This document shows, in pieces, positions 7,926 through 15,834 of a DNA stretch of 64,000 nucleotides (position 1 is its first letter; each line of letters starts with the position of its first letter). The notes under the pieces are model-generated. The model saw only the letters and a list, made by a program, of their open reading frames with translations, made no database searches and was not told the DNA's origin. Source of the stretch: JADCCX01 sp031431475 (GTDB taxonomy: Bacteria > Pseudomonadota > Alphaproteobacteria > Rhizobiales > Beijerinckiaceae); NCBI GenBank assembly GCA_031431475.1, contig JANPDL010000025.1:186001-250000 (forward strand). The letters are read 5' to 3'. The position numbers were made by a program, and so were the translations under genes.

Positions 7926-8234
7926 TTGCTTGCTCTCCGCCTTCCCGCCGAAATGGAAAAGCGCCTTGATGCACTGGCCAAACGCACGGGCCGCACCAAG
8001 AGTTTTTACGCGCGCCGTGCCATCATGGAGTTCATCGAGGATCTGGAGGATGTGCTGCTGGCAGAGGAGATTCTGGCCGAAAGCAACGGCAAGACAATCC
8101 CGCTTGAAGAGGTGATGGCGGAATTTGGAATCACCCAGGCGGATCTCGATCGAGCGGATATCGAGGGCGTCAAACGGGTTGAGCGTAGATCAAAGCCAAA
8201 AAATAAGCCGATAGCAACTGCCAGGGCGGCCTGA
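7926..8234 (+). CDS. RHH-type antitoxin (RelB-like)
   Basis: DNA-binding antitoxin that should neutralise the RelE-type toxin encoded next and repress the pair. The N-terminus LALRLPAEMEKRLDALAKRT, then KSFYARRAIMEFIEDLED, is a ribbon-helix-helix fold. The chosen start is the TTG at 7926, because AAAGGAG at 7913-7919 is well spaced from it and the beta strand begins there; ATG at 7953 would remove that strand. The product has 102 residues. The C-terminal half (EVMAEFGITQADLDRADIEG) would wrap the toxin. It lies 15 bases before the toxin gene. Confidence 0.85.
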   Translation: MLALRLPAEMEKRLDALAKRTGRTKSFYARRAIMEFIEDLEDVLLAEEILAESNGKTIPLEEVMAEFGITQADLDRADIEGVKRVERRSKPKNKPIATARAA

Positions 8235-8249
8235 TCGACGGAAGCACAA

Positions 8250-8525
8250 ATGACTGTGAAGGCTTGGCGGGTTGAGCTTGATCCTGCATTCAAGGAGGAT
8301 ATCAGGCGGCTCTCTCAAGCTGACAGAATAAGGATTCTCAAGTTCATCCAGAGCCGGTTGGTCGCGCAACCCGACCCGCGTACATTGGCGGGGCGAATGC
8401 AAGGCACGCGACGACCCCTTTGGCGTTTTCGGGTTGGCGATTACCGCATTATTGCGGAGATTCGCGAAAAAGAGCTGATAGTCATCGCCATCTCGGTCGC
8501 CCACCGCCGCGAGGTCTACCGCTGA
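8250..8525 (+). CDS. RelE/ParE-family toxin
   Basis: 91-residue toxin of the RelE/ParE superfamily. RelE members cut mRNA at the ribosome and ParE members poison gyrase; the sequence alone does not decide firmly, but the ending WRFRVGDYRIIAEI then AHRREVYR is closest to the RelE branch. Basic residues suited to RNA contact (R56, R58, R64, R85, R86 region) are kept, so it may be active. Its stop codon overlaps the start of the RNA methylase gene as TGATG, so the pair and trmJ are probably translated from one mRNA. Confidence 0.88.
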   Translation: MTVKAWRVELDPAFKEDIRRLSQADRIRILKFIQSRLVAQPDPRTLAGRMQGTRRPLWRFRVGDYRIIAEIREKELIVIAISVAHRREVYR

Positions 8526-9304
8526 TGATCCGCCCCGTGATCATCCGCCCCGTCATCATTCTCGTGCGTCCGCAGATGGGCGAAAACATCGGCATGGCTG
8601 CGCGTGCCATGGCGAATTTCGCGCTGGCCGATCTGCGTCTTGTGGCACCGCGCGACGGCTGGGGGGAGGGCAGCCCGGTCTTCGCCGCGGCGGTGGATAC
8701 CGCCGTTGGTGCCAATGCCATCGTACACAACGCCCGGCTATTCGCCGATGTGCCCGCCGCAGCCCATGACCTGCACAAGCTCTTCGCCACCACGGCACGC
8801 GAGCGCGATCAGGCCAAGCCGGTGTTCAGCGCAGAAGGCTTTGCGACTGAGGCCAAGGCACGCGGTGCGGCGGGCCAGACGGTCGGCATCCTCTTCGGTC
8901 CAGAGCGCACGGGGCTCGAGAACACCGAGATCGCCATGGCCGACGCGCTGGTCTCGTTCCCGGTCAGCCCGGCCTACGCATCGCTCAATCTGGCGCAATC
9001 CGTGTCGCTCGTGGCCTATGAATGCTTCAAGACGATGGAGAACGCCGAGCCGCCGTTCCAGCTCCAGCACGTCACGCCGCCCGCCACCCGCGATATGGTA
9101 CTGTCCTTCTTCGATCATCTGGAGGAGCAGCTGGAAGGCGGCGATTATTTCATCCCCGACAACAAGCGCGCCATCATGAGCCGCAATCTGCGCAACATCT
9201 TCCACCGGGTGGAGTTGACGGAGGCCGACGTGCGCACGCTGCGCGGCGTGGTGGTGGCGCTGGCGCGGGGGAGGCTACGGCGGGGGAACCTACCCGAAAG
9301 TTGA
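8525..9304 (+). CDS. trmJ: SpoU/TrmH-family RNA 2'-O-methyltransferase (TrmJ-like)
   Basis: SAM-dependent ribose methylase of the SPOUT class; TrmJ modifies the wobble-adjacent position 32 of tRNAs. The 259-residue product carries RPQMGENIGMAARAMANF (motif 1), GILFGPERTGLENTEI (motif 2) and SLNLAQSVSLVAYECFK (motif 3, part of the knot). The start overlaps the toxin stop by one base. The N-terminus holds a 15-base near-perfect tandem repeat, giving IRPVIIRPVII, where family members usually have one copy. The C-terminal LTEADVRTLRGVV region is also usual for TrmJ. Confidence 0.88.
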   Translation: MIRPVIIRPVIILVRPQMGENIGMAARAMANFALADLRLVAPRDGWGEGSPVFAAAVDTAVGANAIVHNARLFADVPAAAHDLHKLFATTARERDQAKPVFSAEGFATEAKARGAAGQTVGILFGPERTGLENTEIAMADALVSFPVSPAYASLNLAQSVSLVAYECFKTMENAEPPFQLQHVTPPATRDMVLSFFDHLEEQLEGGDYFIPDNKRAIMSRNLRNIFHRVELTEADVRTLRGVVVALARGRLRRGNLPES

Positions 9305-9383
9305 GATCCAACAACATTTTGTCACTTGCTGTTTTGCCGAAGTGCCACAATATCGTCGCCGTGGTTCAAGATATCGCTATCCC

Positions 9384-10712
9384 ATGACAAGTATTTGCTT
9401 CTCCCGCCGCGCCTTCCTCGCAGCCGCCACCTCCGCCGCACTAATCCGTCCGGCCATGGCCGAGGACACGGACGTGATTATCATTGGCGCGGGTGCTGCC
9501 GGCATTGGTGCCGCGCGCGAACTGCGCCGATTGGGCAAGAGTGTCCTCGTTATCGAGGCGCGGCAGCGCTCGGGCGGCAGGCTCTTTACAAACACAGCGC
9601 TCGGTCAGCCTTTTGACGCCGGCGGGGCCTATATTCATTTTGCCGAGACCAACCCGTGGAGCCAGATCGCGGCGGATCACGGCATTGAGGCGAGGGGCGG
9701 CTACCGGTTGTGGAGCGGTTCTATCGCCTATCGCAACGGCGTGGCGCTGGACGGGGAATGGGCGTCGCGGCGCGCGGGCCTCCTGCGCAGCGTCTCGGAT
9801 GCCTATGACGATGTGGAGGAGCGCGGCGATGTCTCGCTGGCGCAGGCGCTGCGCGATGAAGATCAGGACGTGCGCGATGTTGGGCGCATCCAGTCGCAGA
9901 TGGCGGCGGGCGAGGACCCGGAATGGGTTTCCACCAGCGACTGGCAACGCCTCGAAGGCGGTCAGAACCGCCTTGTTCCCGGCGGTTACGGCGCGCTGGC
10001 CATGAAGGCAGCGGAGCCGTTGGGCGTGCGCCACGGCGTCACGGTCACTGCAATCGACTGGAGTGGTCAGCTCGTGGTGGCGACGACGGACAAAGGCGTG
10101 ATCCGCGCCCGCAAAGCCATCGTTACCGTACCCATTGGCGTTCTGAAGTCCGGAGATATCAAGTTTACGCCCGCTTTGCCGCTGGAGCAGGCGAGGGCGC
10201 TGGATGGCCTGCGGATGGGCGCGTTGTCCAAGGTCGCCATGCGGTTCGATACGGAGAAGTTCGGCTTCTCCCCGCACCAGTTTCTGGCCGAGGTAGGGGA
10301 CCCGGCTCGCGCCATTACTTTCGAGGCATGGCCATACGAGTCTGATCTCGTGGTCGCGACCTTCGGCGGGGACTACGCCCGTGGGGTCGCGCGGCTGGGA
10401 GAGACAGCGGCTGTGGATCACGCGCTGGAGCGGTTCCTGAAGATAGCAGGCAGCGATGCACGGAAAGTGTTCAAGGGCGGCGCACTTGCGGGGTGGTCGG
10501 AGGAACGCTTCAGCCTCGGGAGCTACGCTGTGGCATTACCTGGCCGCACGAAAGCGCGTGATACGCTGGCCAAACCGGTGGGTGAGCGCCTCTGGTTCGC
10601 GGGTGAGGCGACGGCGGGGGTATATTCCATGACGGCGGGCGGGGCATATATTGCAGGCCGCGATGCTGCGAAACAAGTTGCGATGAGACTGAGCACGGGG
10701 AGTTTGCGGTAG
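9384..10712 (+). CDS. Flavin monoamine oxidase family protein, Tat-exported
   Basis: FAD-dependent amine oxidase of 442 residues. It begins with a twin-arginine signal (SRRAFLAAATSAALIRPAMA), so it is probably exported folded to the periplasm. The dinucleotide-binding motif IIIGAGAAGIGAARELRR, followed by VIEAR and then SGGRLFT, is typical of monoamine and polyamine oxidases. The C-terminal FAD-contacting stretch GERLWFAGEATAGVYSMTAG is complete. The ATG at 9384 was chosen because it puts the Tat motif near the N-terminus; an upstream start at 9342 would add 14 residues. The amine substrate is unknown. Confidence 0.88.
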   Translation: MTSICFSRRAFLAAATSAALIRPAMAEDTDVIIIGAGAAGIGAARELRRLGKSVLVIEARQRSGGRLFTNTALGQPFDAGGAYIHFAETNPWSQIAADHGIEARGGYRLWSGSIAYRNGVALDGEWASRRAGLLRSVSDAYDDVEERGDVSLAQALRDEDQDVRDVGRIQSQMAAGEDPEWVSTSDWQRLEGGQNRLVPGGYGALAMKAAEPLGVRHGVTVTAIDWSGQLVVATTDKGVIRARKAIVTVPIGVLKSGDIKFTPALPLEQARALDGLRMGALSKVAMRFDTEKFGFSPHQFLAEVGDPARAITFEAWPYESDLVVATFGGDYARGVARLGETAAVDHALERFLKIAGSDARKVFKGGALAGWSEERFSLGSYAVALPGRTKARDTLAKPVGERLWFAGEATAGVYSMTAGGAYIAGRDAAKQVAMRLSTGSLR

Positions 10713-10756
10713 GGGAATCGCAAAGCGGGGCCGACTCGCGCTATTGATCGCGTTCA

Positions 10757-11605
10757 ATGCTCCCTCGCCCCACCATCCTAGTATTCGATTCCGGCCTCGG
10801 TGGCCTTACGGTCCATGCGGAGATCGAGAAAGCACTGCCGGGTGCACACTATATCTATGTGGCCGACGACGCGGCCTTTCCCTATGGTCGCCTGACGCCC
10901 GAGGTCTGTACCGCCCGTGTGGTCGAAGTCATCGGCCACATGATCGCGCATTTCAACCCGGACATTGTCGTCATCGCCTGCAACACGGCATCCACCGTGG
11001 CGCTACCCGCGTTGCGCGCTGCCTTCGCCATTCCCTTCGTTGGCACGGTGCCTGCCGTGAAACCGGCCGCAGCACTGTCGCAAAGCCGGATGATATCCAT
11101 CCTCGGCACGCCCGGCACGGTCAGCCGCGAATATACGCATGATCTCATCATCCAGCACGCAGCGGATTGCCGGGTAACCCTTGTCGGCGCGCCGAACCTT
11201 GCGCGTCTGGCGGAGGTGCATCTCAGGGGCGAGGCGGTCAGCGATGCCGATGTGCTGGCCGAGATCGCGCCCTGCTTCAAAAAGAAGGATGGCACCCGCA
11301 CCGATGCCATCGCGCTGGCGTGCACGCATTATCCGCTGCTGCTGGATATCTATCGCCGCGTCGCACCCTGGGAGGTCACTTGGGTCGATCCGGCACCCGC
11401 AATTGCGCGGCGGGTGATGACTCTGCTTGTGAAGGACTTGAATCAGGGTGTGAAGTCATTGAATCGATCTGTGCAAAATTTATCGCAAAACACTGATAAT
11501 CAATCATTTTTTACCTCTGATATTGCGGTGTCAAACGATCTCTTGGCCCTGATGGTATCCCGTGATCTGCCCGTTTCAAGGGGAGTTTCGCTGCCGTTTT
11601 CATGA
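10757..11605 (+). CDS. murI: Glutamate racemase
   Basis: Interconverts L- and D-glutamate to supply D-Glu for peptidoglycan; cytoplasmic and cofactor-independent. The two catalytic cysteines lie in the usual contexts IACNTASTVALPALR and LACTHYPLLLDIYRR. The N-terminal VFDSGLGGLTV is the family signature. The product has 282 residues. The last 50 or so (after VKDLNQGVKSLNRSVQ) are less conserved in character and may be a lineage-specific tail. It starts 44 bases after the amine oxidase stop on the same strand. Confidence 0.95.
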   Translation: MLPRPTILVFDSGLGGLTVHAEIEKALPGAHYIYVADDAAFPYGRLTPEVCTARVVEVIGHMIAHFNPDIVVIACNTASTVALPALRAAFAIPFVGTVPAVKPAAALSQSRMISILGTPGTVSREYTHDLIIQHAADCRVTLVGAPNLARLAEVHLRGEAVSDADVLAEIAPCFKKKDGTRTDAIALACTHYPLLLDIYRRVAPWEVTWVDPAPAIARRVMTLLVKDLNQGVKSLNRSVQNLSQNTDNQSFFTSDIAVSNDLLALMVSRDLPVSRGVSLPFS

Positions 11606-11720
11606 AGTTTTGTCCATGTTGGCGAAACCGCCTCTTCCTCCGGCAAGGCCATGTCACGGCGCACCGATGGGACTTCCCCCGATCTGGTCCAACGCCGCGA
11701 AACAGTCAGAGGAGGTTATC

Positions 11721-12275
11721 ATGTTGAAATTTGCAGCACTCGCTCTCGTCGCGGCCGTCACGGTTGGCGCCGCATCAGATTCAATGGCCAAAGGTGGCAA
11801 CGGTGGTGGCGGCGGAACCCGCATGCATTCCGGCGGCAATTACGGCGGCGGCGGTGCCGTGCCTTCTTCCAGTGGCGGCACCCGCATGTCCGGCATCAAT
11901 GGTGCACAGGGTAATTTTGGCGGACCTGGCAAGGGTCAGGTCCTTGGCTTTCCGGGTGGCAAGCCTCCGGTTATCGGTCCGATTGGTCCAAAATTCCCGC
12001 ATGGCCCTGTCGTGACCTGGCCCGGCGGCGGTATTCCTCCGGTCGTTGGACCTGGTGGCGGTGGCGGCGGTCTGCCCCCCGGTGGTGGTCCCAAGCCTGT
12101 GCCTCCCATGCAACCTCCGCACCATGGCCATGGCCATTGGCACGGTGGCAAGACTTTCGTCGGCGGCTATCAACCAGCTGCCCTTTATGTTCCGGGCAAT
12201 CAGGAATGCTTCCAGGAACAGCGCCGCATCAACGGCATCGTGAAGCTGGTCAAGGTCTGTCACGAACCGAACTGA
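11721..12275 (+). CDS. Glycine/proline-rich secreted protein with conserved Cys tail
   Basis: 184 residues with a cleavable signal peptide (MLKFAALALVAAVTVGAA, probable cut after DSMA), then long Gly/Pro-rich low-complexity sequence, a His-rich patch (HHGHGHWHGG), and a C-terminal tail QECFQEQRRINGIVKLVKVC. The ATG has an excellent ribosome site, AGAGGAGG, at 11708-11715. The same tail pattern (C, a basic stretch, NG, VK-VC) ends the next gene, so the two are paralogues. Function is unknown; an envelope or metal-binding role would be a guess. Confidence 0.8.
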   Translation: MLKFAALALVAAVTVGAASDSMAKGGNGGGGGTRMHSGGNYGGGGAVPSSSGGTRMSGINGAQGNFGGPGKGQVLGFPGGKPPVIGPIGPKFPHGPVVTWPGGGIPPVVGPGGGGGGLPPGGGPKPVPPMQPPHHGHGHWHGGKTFVGGYQPAALYVPGNQECFQEQRRINGIVKLVKVCHEPN

Positions 12276-12301
12276 TCTTTGCAGTCAATGAACCGTCAAA
12301 G

Positions 12302-12342
12302 CTGACAGATTGCCGTCCGGAAGGGCGGCAATCTGCTGTCAG
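12302..12342 (+). terminator. Hairpin after the first Gly-rich gene
   Basis: AGATTGCCG (12307-12315) pairs perfectly with CGGCAATCT (12326-12334), and CTGAC/GTCAG extend the stem with a bulge. There is no U tract, so termination is uncertain. The rest of the 12276-12572 gap is AT-rich upstream sequence for the next gene, with no gene seen. Confidence 0.5.
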
Positions 12343-12572
12343 GTAATGTGAAGCGGAAGGATTGCGGCAAAGCCCTCGGTGCGCCGTCGCCGCAACCTGA
12401 ATCCGTTGAACCTGAAAATTCCCAGTTCGATATATTACAAATCATTAATACGCGATTTGGGCATTTTACACGCCGTCGCATCCGAACCCTGACTGACCCC
12501 CACAAGACAAAGGTGTGACGGCCAGATGGTGGTCATTCCGCGATGATGGATCGCAAAAAGCAGGAGAGGACT

Positions 12573-12854
12573 ATGTTCAAGCGCACACTTTTGATTGCAG
12601 TTGCAGCCGTTGGCCTTTGCGCCGCATCAAACGCCATGGCTGGAGGGTTTCACGGTGGCCATCACGGTGGTCACGGCTGGCACGGCGGCGGACACCACGG
12701 CGGTGGCTGGGGTGGCCACCGTGGCTGGGGTCATCGCGGATGGGGTTATGGCGGATATGTTCCCTCATCGTACGTTGGTGGCGGCGACTGCTACTTCGAA
12801 CGCCGTATCCGGAACGGGTACGTGCAGCGCGTGAAGGTCTGCAGCGACTACTGA
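12573..12854 (+). CDS. Small Gly/His-rich secreted protein with conserved Cys tail
   Basis: 93 residues: a signal peptide (MFKRTLLIAVAAVGLCAA, cut after NAMA), then a Gly/His/Trp-rich repeat region (HGGHHGGHGWHGGGHHGG, then GWGHRGWGYGG), and the tail DCYFERRIRNGYVQRVKVC. The ATG at 12573 was chosen because CAGGAGAGGA sits at 12561-12570 and the signal peptide starts there. The tail matches that of the preceding gene. The His density suggests metal binding, but that is inference. A strong terminator follows. Confidence 0.82.
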   Translation: MFKRTLLIAVAAVGLCAASNAMAGGFHGGHHGGHGWHGGGHHGGGWGGHRGWGHRGWGYGGYVPSSYVGGGDCYFERRIRNGYVQRVKVCSDY

Positions 12855-12860
12855 CCTCTG

Positions 12861-12899
12861 AAGGAGGGGCCGGTTCCACGGAACTGGCCCCTTCCTTTT
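12861..12899 (+). terminator. Terminator after the second Gly-rich gene
   Basis: A long stem (AAGGAGGGGCCGGTTCC against GGAACTGGCCCC-TTCCTT, with one G-U pair and one bulge) ends in TTTT, seven bases after the stop. Confidence 0.85.
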
Positions 12900-12979
12900 G
12901 CCCGGATGTTTGTGACAGCCAGGATATTCGGCAAAGCATTGACTTTCCCGCCACCATCCTGTTTACAACCGATCAGAAG

Positions 12980-13005
12980 CGCGGGGCCGCAATGCCCCGC
13001 GTTTT
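12980..13005 (+). terminator. Second intrinsic terminator upstream of rpsD
   Basis: The stem CGCGGGGC/GCCCCGCG with a 6-base loop is followed by TTTT. It lies about 150 bases before rpsD in a gap with no gene. It may back up the previous terminator, or it may end an rpsD leader transcript. Confidence 0.7.
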
Positions 13006-13157
13006 GCATTGTCCGGCATGGGCAATGTTCAACGCACCCGTGGCAGCGGTTCGCATCGTTGCCTGTCGGGGATCGCAAGATCCCAGAGGAGGGCGCGTTC
13101 CTCAATCGTCGGCAGATATCTGTCGGCACCTTTTGACCGTTCTTACGAGGAACAGCG

Positions 13158-13775
13158 ATGACAAAGCGCGCCGCATCCAAATACAAACTTGACCGCCGTA
13201 TGGGCCAGAACATCTGGGGCCGTCCGAAATCCCCGGTGAACAAGCGGGAATATGGCCCCGGCCAGCACGGACAGCGCCGCAAGGGCAAGCTCTCCGACTT
13301 CGGCACCCAGCTCAAGGCCAAGCAGAAGCTCAAGGGCTATTACGGCTCCATCTCCGAGAAGCAGTTCCGCAGTTATTATCAGGAAGCCGTGCGCATGCAG
13401 GGCGATTCCGGCGAGAACCTCATCGGTCTGCTCGAAGGCCGCCTCGACACGGTCGTCTACCGCGCAAAGTTCGTGGCAACGGTTTTCGCGGCCCGCCAGT
13501 TCGTCAACCACGGCCATGTGCAGGTCAATGGCAACAAGGTGAACATCGCATCCTATCAGGTGAAGCCTGGCGATGTTGTGTCCGTCAAGGACGTCTCCCG
13601 CCAGCTCGAGTTCGTGCTTGTCGCCAGCCAGCTGGCCGAGCGCGATGTGCCGGACTTCATGGAAGTGGATCACGGCAAGATGGCCGCCAGGCTGACACGC
13701 CGTCCGGGCCTCTCCGAGGTTCCCTATCCGACACAGATGGAACCAAACCTTGTGGTCGAGTTTTATTCACGCTGA
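13158..13775 (+). CDS. rpsD: 30S ribosomal protein S4
   Basis: Primary 16S rRNA-binding protein that nucleates 30S assembly. At 205 residues it has the usual length. The N-terminal domain (KYKLDRRMGQNIWGRPKSP) and the S4 RNA-binding domain (RLDTVVYRAKFVATVFAARQ then FVNHGHVQVNG) are clear. The zinc-binding Cys of some S4 proteins are absent, as usual in alphaproteobacteria. In this group rpsD stands outside the large ribosomal operons, and here too it is a single gene between terminators. GTCGGCAGATAT then CTGTCGGCACC just upstream might be a leader structure. Confidence 0.97.
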   Translation: MTKRAASKYKLDRRMGQNIWGRPKSPVNKREYGPGQHGQRRKGKLSDFGTQLKAKQKLKGYYGSISEKQFRSYYQEAVRMQGDSGENLIGLLEGRLDTVVYRAKFVATVFAARQFVNHGHVQVNGNKVNIASYQVKPGDVVSVKDVSRQLEFVLVASQLAERDVPDFMEVDHGKMAARLTRRPGLSEVPYPTQMEPNLVVEFYSR

Positions 13776-13801
13776 TTGTGGATTTTATGGAATTTGCATC
13801 G

Positions 13802-13827
13802 AAAAGCCGCCTTTAGGCGGCTTTTTT
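13802..13827 (+). terminator. Rho-independent terminator of rpsD
   Basis: AAAGCCGCC (13803-13811), loop TTTA and GGCGGCTTT (13816-13824) form a perfect 9-bp stem, with six T at 13822-13827. Confidence 0.95.
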
Positions 13828-13923
13828 GTTGCTGAAATGATAGATCGTCTCGAGCGTTAGCCGAAGATTTACCAATCGAGCTGATTGTGCTGACAATCAG
13901 ATATTCACCAGGACGCATATTCC

Positions 13924-15264
13924 ATGAGCTTTAAACTTCTAGCGCATGGCCATCGGTTCCGGATCTATGGTCTGGACGCTGATGAAGTCTCCGCAGCCTT
14001 GAAACGGCTGACAACAGGTGGCACGGCATTTGTCGGAGAGGCGATCCGCCATTGTTGCAAGGTTCTGGCGGACGCGCCGGTTGTGGGAGAGCCGTTTCAG
14101 AAGCATGGCGGTGCGATTGCCGCCGTACTGATCCATCACTACGACGAATTGCTCAAGGATGGCCTCACCGATGCGATGCCTGACCGCAATCGAGAGACCA
14201 CGAGGCAGCTGGTTGAGCTCGGCACGGATCTGCGTGTCTATCCAGTCATGGCCGCTCATATCTGCGACGCACTCTCCCGCCTGCATCGGCGCGCAATCCT
14301 GCTGAATGGCACTCGGATACTGTCAGATCTATCCACTCTGGGTCGCCTGCTTTCGTGTGATGCCGCTACCGCGCTGACTGTGTCACTCGGTGTTCAAAGC
14401 AAGCACGAGACAGAACGACAAGCCGCAGTTGCGACCGAAGTTGAGCAGTTCAAGCAATCCGTGGCAGAGATGTCATCCCGGCTTGAAATTGCATCCAGAG
14501 CGGTTGATTCCGCAGCAAATGTTGTTTCATCCGCCGCCGCCGGAGCCTTGCAGGAGAGCCGTTCTGCCGCAGATGCCGCGGAGCAGGGCAACAACAGCCT
14601 CACGGCATCCGCCACCAGCACGGAAGAACTGTCACAGGCAACGGCTGAGCTGGAGAGACGTACGGAAAACAGCCGTCAGGCCGTTACCGCAGCCGAAAGT
14701 GCAGTCTCCGGTGCCCAGTCGGCAATCGCTGATCTGCATACCGCCGCCGAGAAGATCGGATCTATCGTTGGTCTGATCAGGAATATCGCGGAACAGACGA
14801 ATTTGCTGGCCCTCAACGCTACAATCGAGGCTGCGCGCGCGGGCGATGCCGGTCGTGGCTTTGCCGTCGTTGCGCAGGAAGTGAAAGCGCTGGCCAGCCA
14901 GACCACGAAGGCGACGCAGGACATTGTAGCGCAGATCGCGGCGGTTCAGGACGGCACCTTCCGCTCCGTCAACGAGATCGGAGCCATCGGCGAAGCAATG
15001 GAGCGCCTGTCGCACAATGCTGGCGAGGTGGCGGGCGCAGTGATGCAGCAGAACGAACTCACGGGCGAGCTCAGCCGTAATCTGCACGAAACAGTTCGGC
15101 AGGTCATCGCGGCCAGCGAGGGCTATATGGCAGCATCCACACTGATCGAGAATACATCGGCTGAAACCGCCGAACTGCAAAAGGCGATGGAAGCGCTTGC
15201 CGAAATCGGTGCCAGCCTCAAGCGTGATGTCGATACATTTTCCGAGCGTCTGAAAGCGGCCTAG
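13924..15264 (+). CDS. Soluble methyl-accepting chemotaxis protein, globin-like sensor
   Basis: Cytoplasmic chemoreceptor of 446 residues with no transmembrane segment. The C-terminal half is a signalling domain with the highly conserved hairpin tip (IRNIAEQTNLLALNATIEAA, then AGRGFAVVAQEVKALA) that contacts CheA and CheW. The N-terminal 165 residues resemble the protoglobin sensor of HemAT-type receptors (RFRIYGLDADEVSAAL start and LVELGTDLRVYPVMAAH helix). The position where HemAT proteins carry the proximal heme His seems to be Thr in LGTDLRV. The assignment of the sensor domain is moderate; the MCP domain is certain. Confidence 0.88.
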   Translation: MSFKLLAHGHRFRIYGLDADEVSAALKRLTTGGTAFVGEAIRHCCKVLADAPVVGEPFQKHGGAIAAVLIHHYDELLKDGLTDAMPDRNRETTRQLVELGTDLRVYPVMAAHICDALSRLHRRAILLNGTRILSDLSTLGRLLSCDAATALTVSLGVQSKHETERQAAVATEVEQFKQSVAEMSSRLEIASRAVDSAANVVSSAAAGALQESRSAADAAEQGNNSLTASATSTEELSQATAELERRTENSRQAVTAAESAVSGAQSAIADLHTAAEKIGSIVGLIRNIAEQTNLLALNATIEAARAGDAGRGFAVVAQEVKALASQTTKATQDIVAQIAAVQDGTFRSVNEIGAIGEAMERLSHNAGEVAGAVMQQNELTGELSRNLHETVRQVIAASEGYMAASTLIENTSAETAELQKAMEALAEIGASLKRDVDTFSERLKAA

Positions 15265-15806
15265 AGTTTCGACAGAAAACCGGCAAAGCGCATCAAGCCC
15301 TCAGGCCACGGACCATGGCCGGAATCCGTGTTGATATGCCCTGATTCTCCCGCGTCGCTGAATGCCGCACCCCATGCATAGGCCCATTCTTCCGCTTCCA
15401 GATGGGGACAGAACGGATCATTCCGCGAAGCCACGAGCACAGAAGGAAAGGGCAGGGGATCACGCGGCACATCCGCGAATTTCAGATCGATATCCTCGTG
15501 TTCCACCATGTAGGTCTCGCCCGGCGGCGCTACGAGCAAAGCCCCTTTCACCTTCGTCAGCCGTTTCGCGGCGTGCACTACGGTGATCGCGCCAAGGGAA
15601 TGCGCAACCAGCACAACTGGTCGTGTGGCGGCTTTAACGGCAGCCAGCACATTGTCCTGCCACTCGCTGAAATGCGGCTTCAGCCAATCCCGCTGCTCCA
15701 CGCGGCGCGCGGTCGCTATCTTCTGTTCCCAGCGCGTCTGCCAATGCTCCGGACCGGAGCCGGTATAGCCCGGGATGATGAGAATGTCGGTTTCACTGAT
15801 TTTCAT
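15261..15806 (-). CDS. RBBP9/YdeN-family serine hydrolase
   Basis: Small alpha/beta hydrolase of 181 residues. It shows the N-terminal IIPGYTGSGPEHWQTRWE typical of the family (oxyanion region), the nucleophile elbow AHSLGA, a late Asp (ASRNDPF) and a His (SGHINTDSGHGPWPEG) completing the triad. Substrate unknown; proteins of this family are esterases or of undefined function. Its stop overlaps the chemoreceptor stop by a few bases in convergent orientation, and it lies 28 bases downstream of purB on the same strand, so it may share that transcript. Confidence 0.85.
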   Translation of the reverse strand: MKISETDILIIPGYTGSGPEHWQTRWEQKIATARRVEQRDWLKPHFSEWQDNVLAAVKAATRPVVLVAHSLGAITVVHAAKRLTKVKGALLVAPPGETYMVEHEDIDLKFADVPRDPLPFPSVLVASRNDPFCPHLEAEEWAYAWGAAFSDAGESGHINTDSGHGPWPEGLMRFAGFLSKL

Positions 15807-15834
15807 CGGGGCCCTCCGTTATCTCAATTCCATC

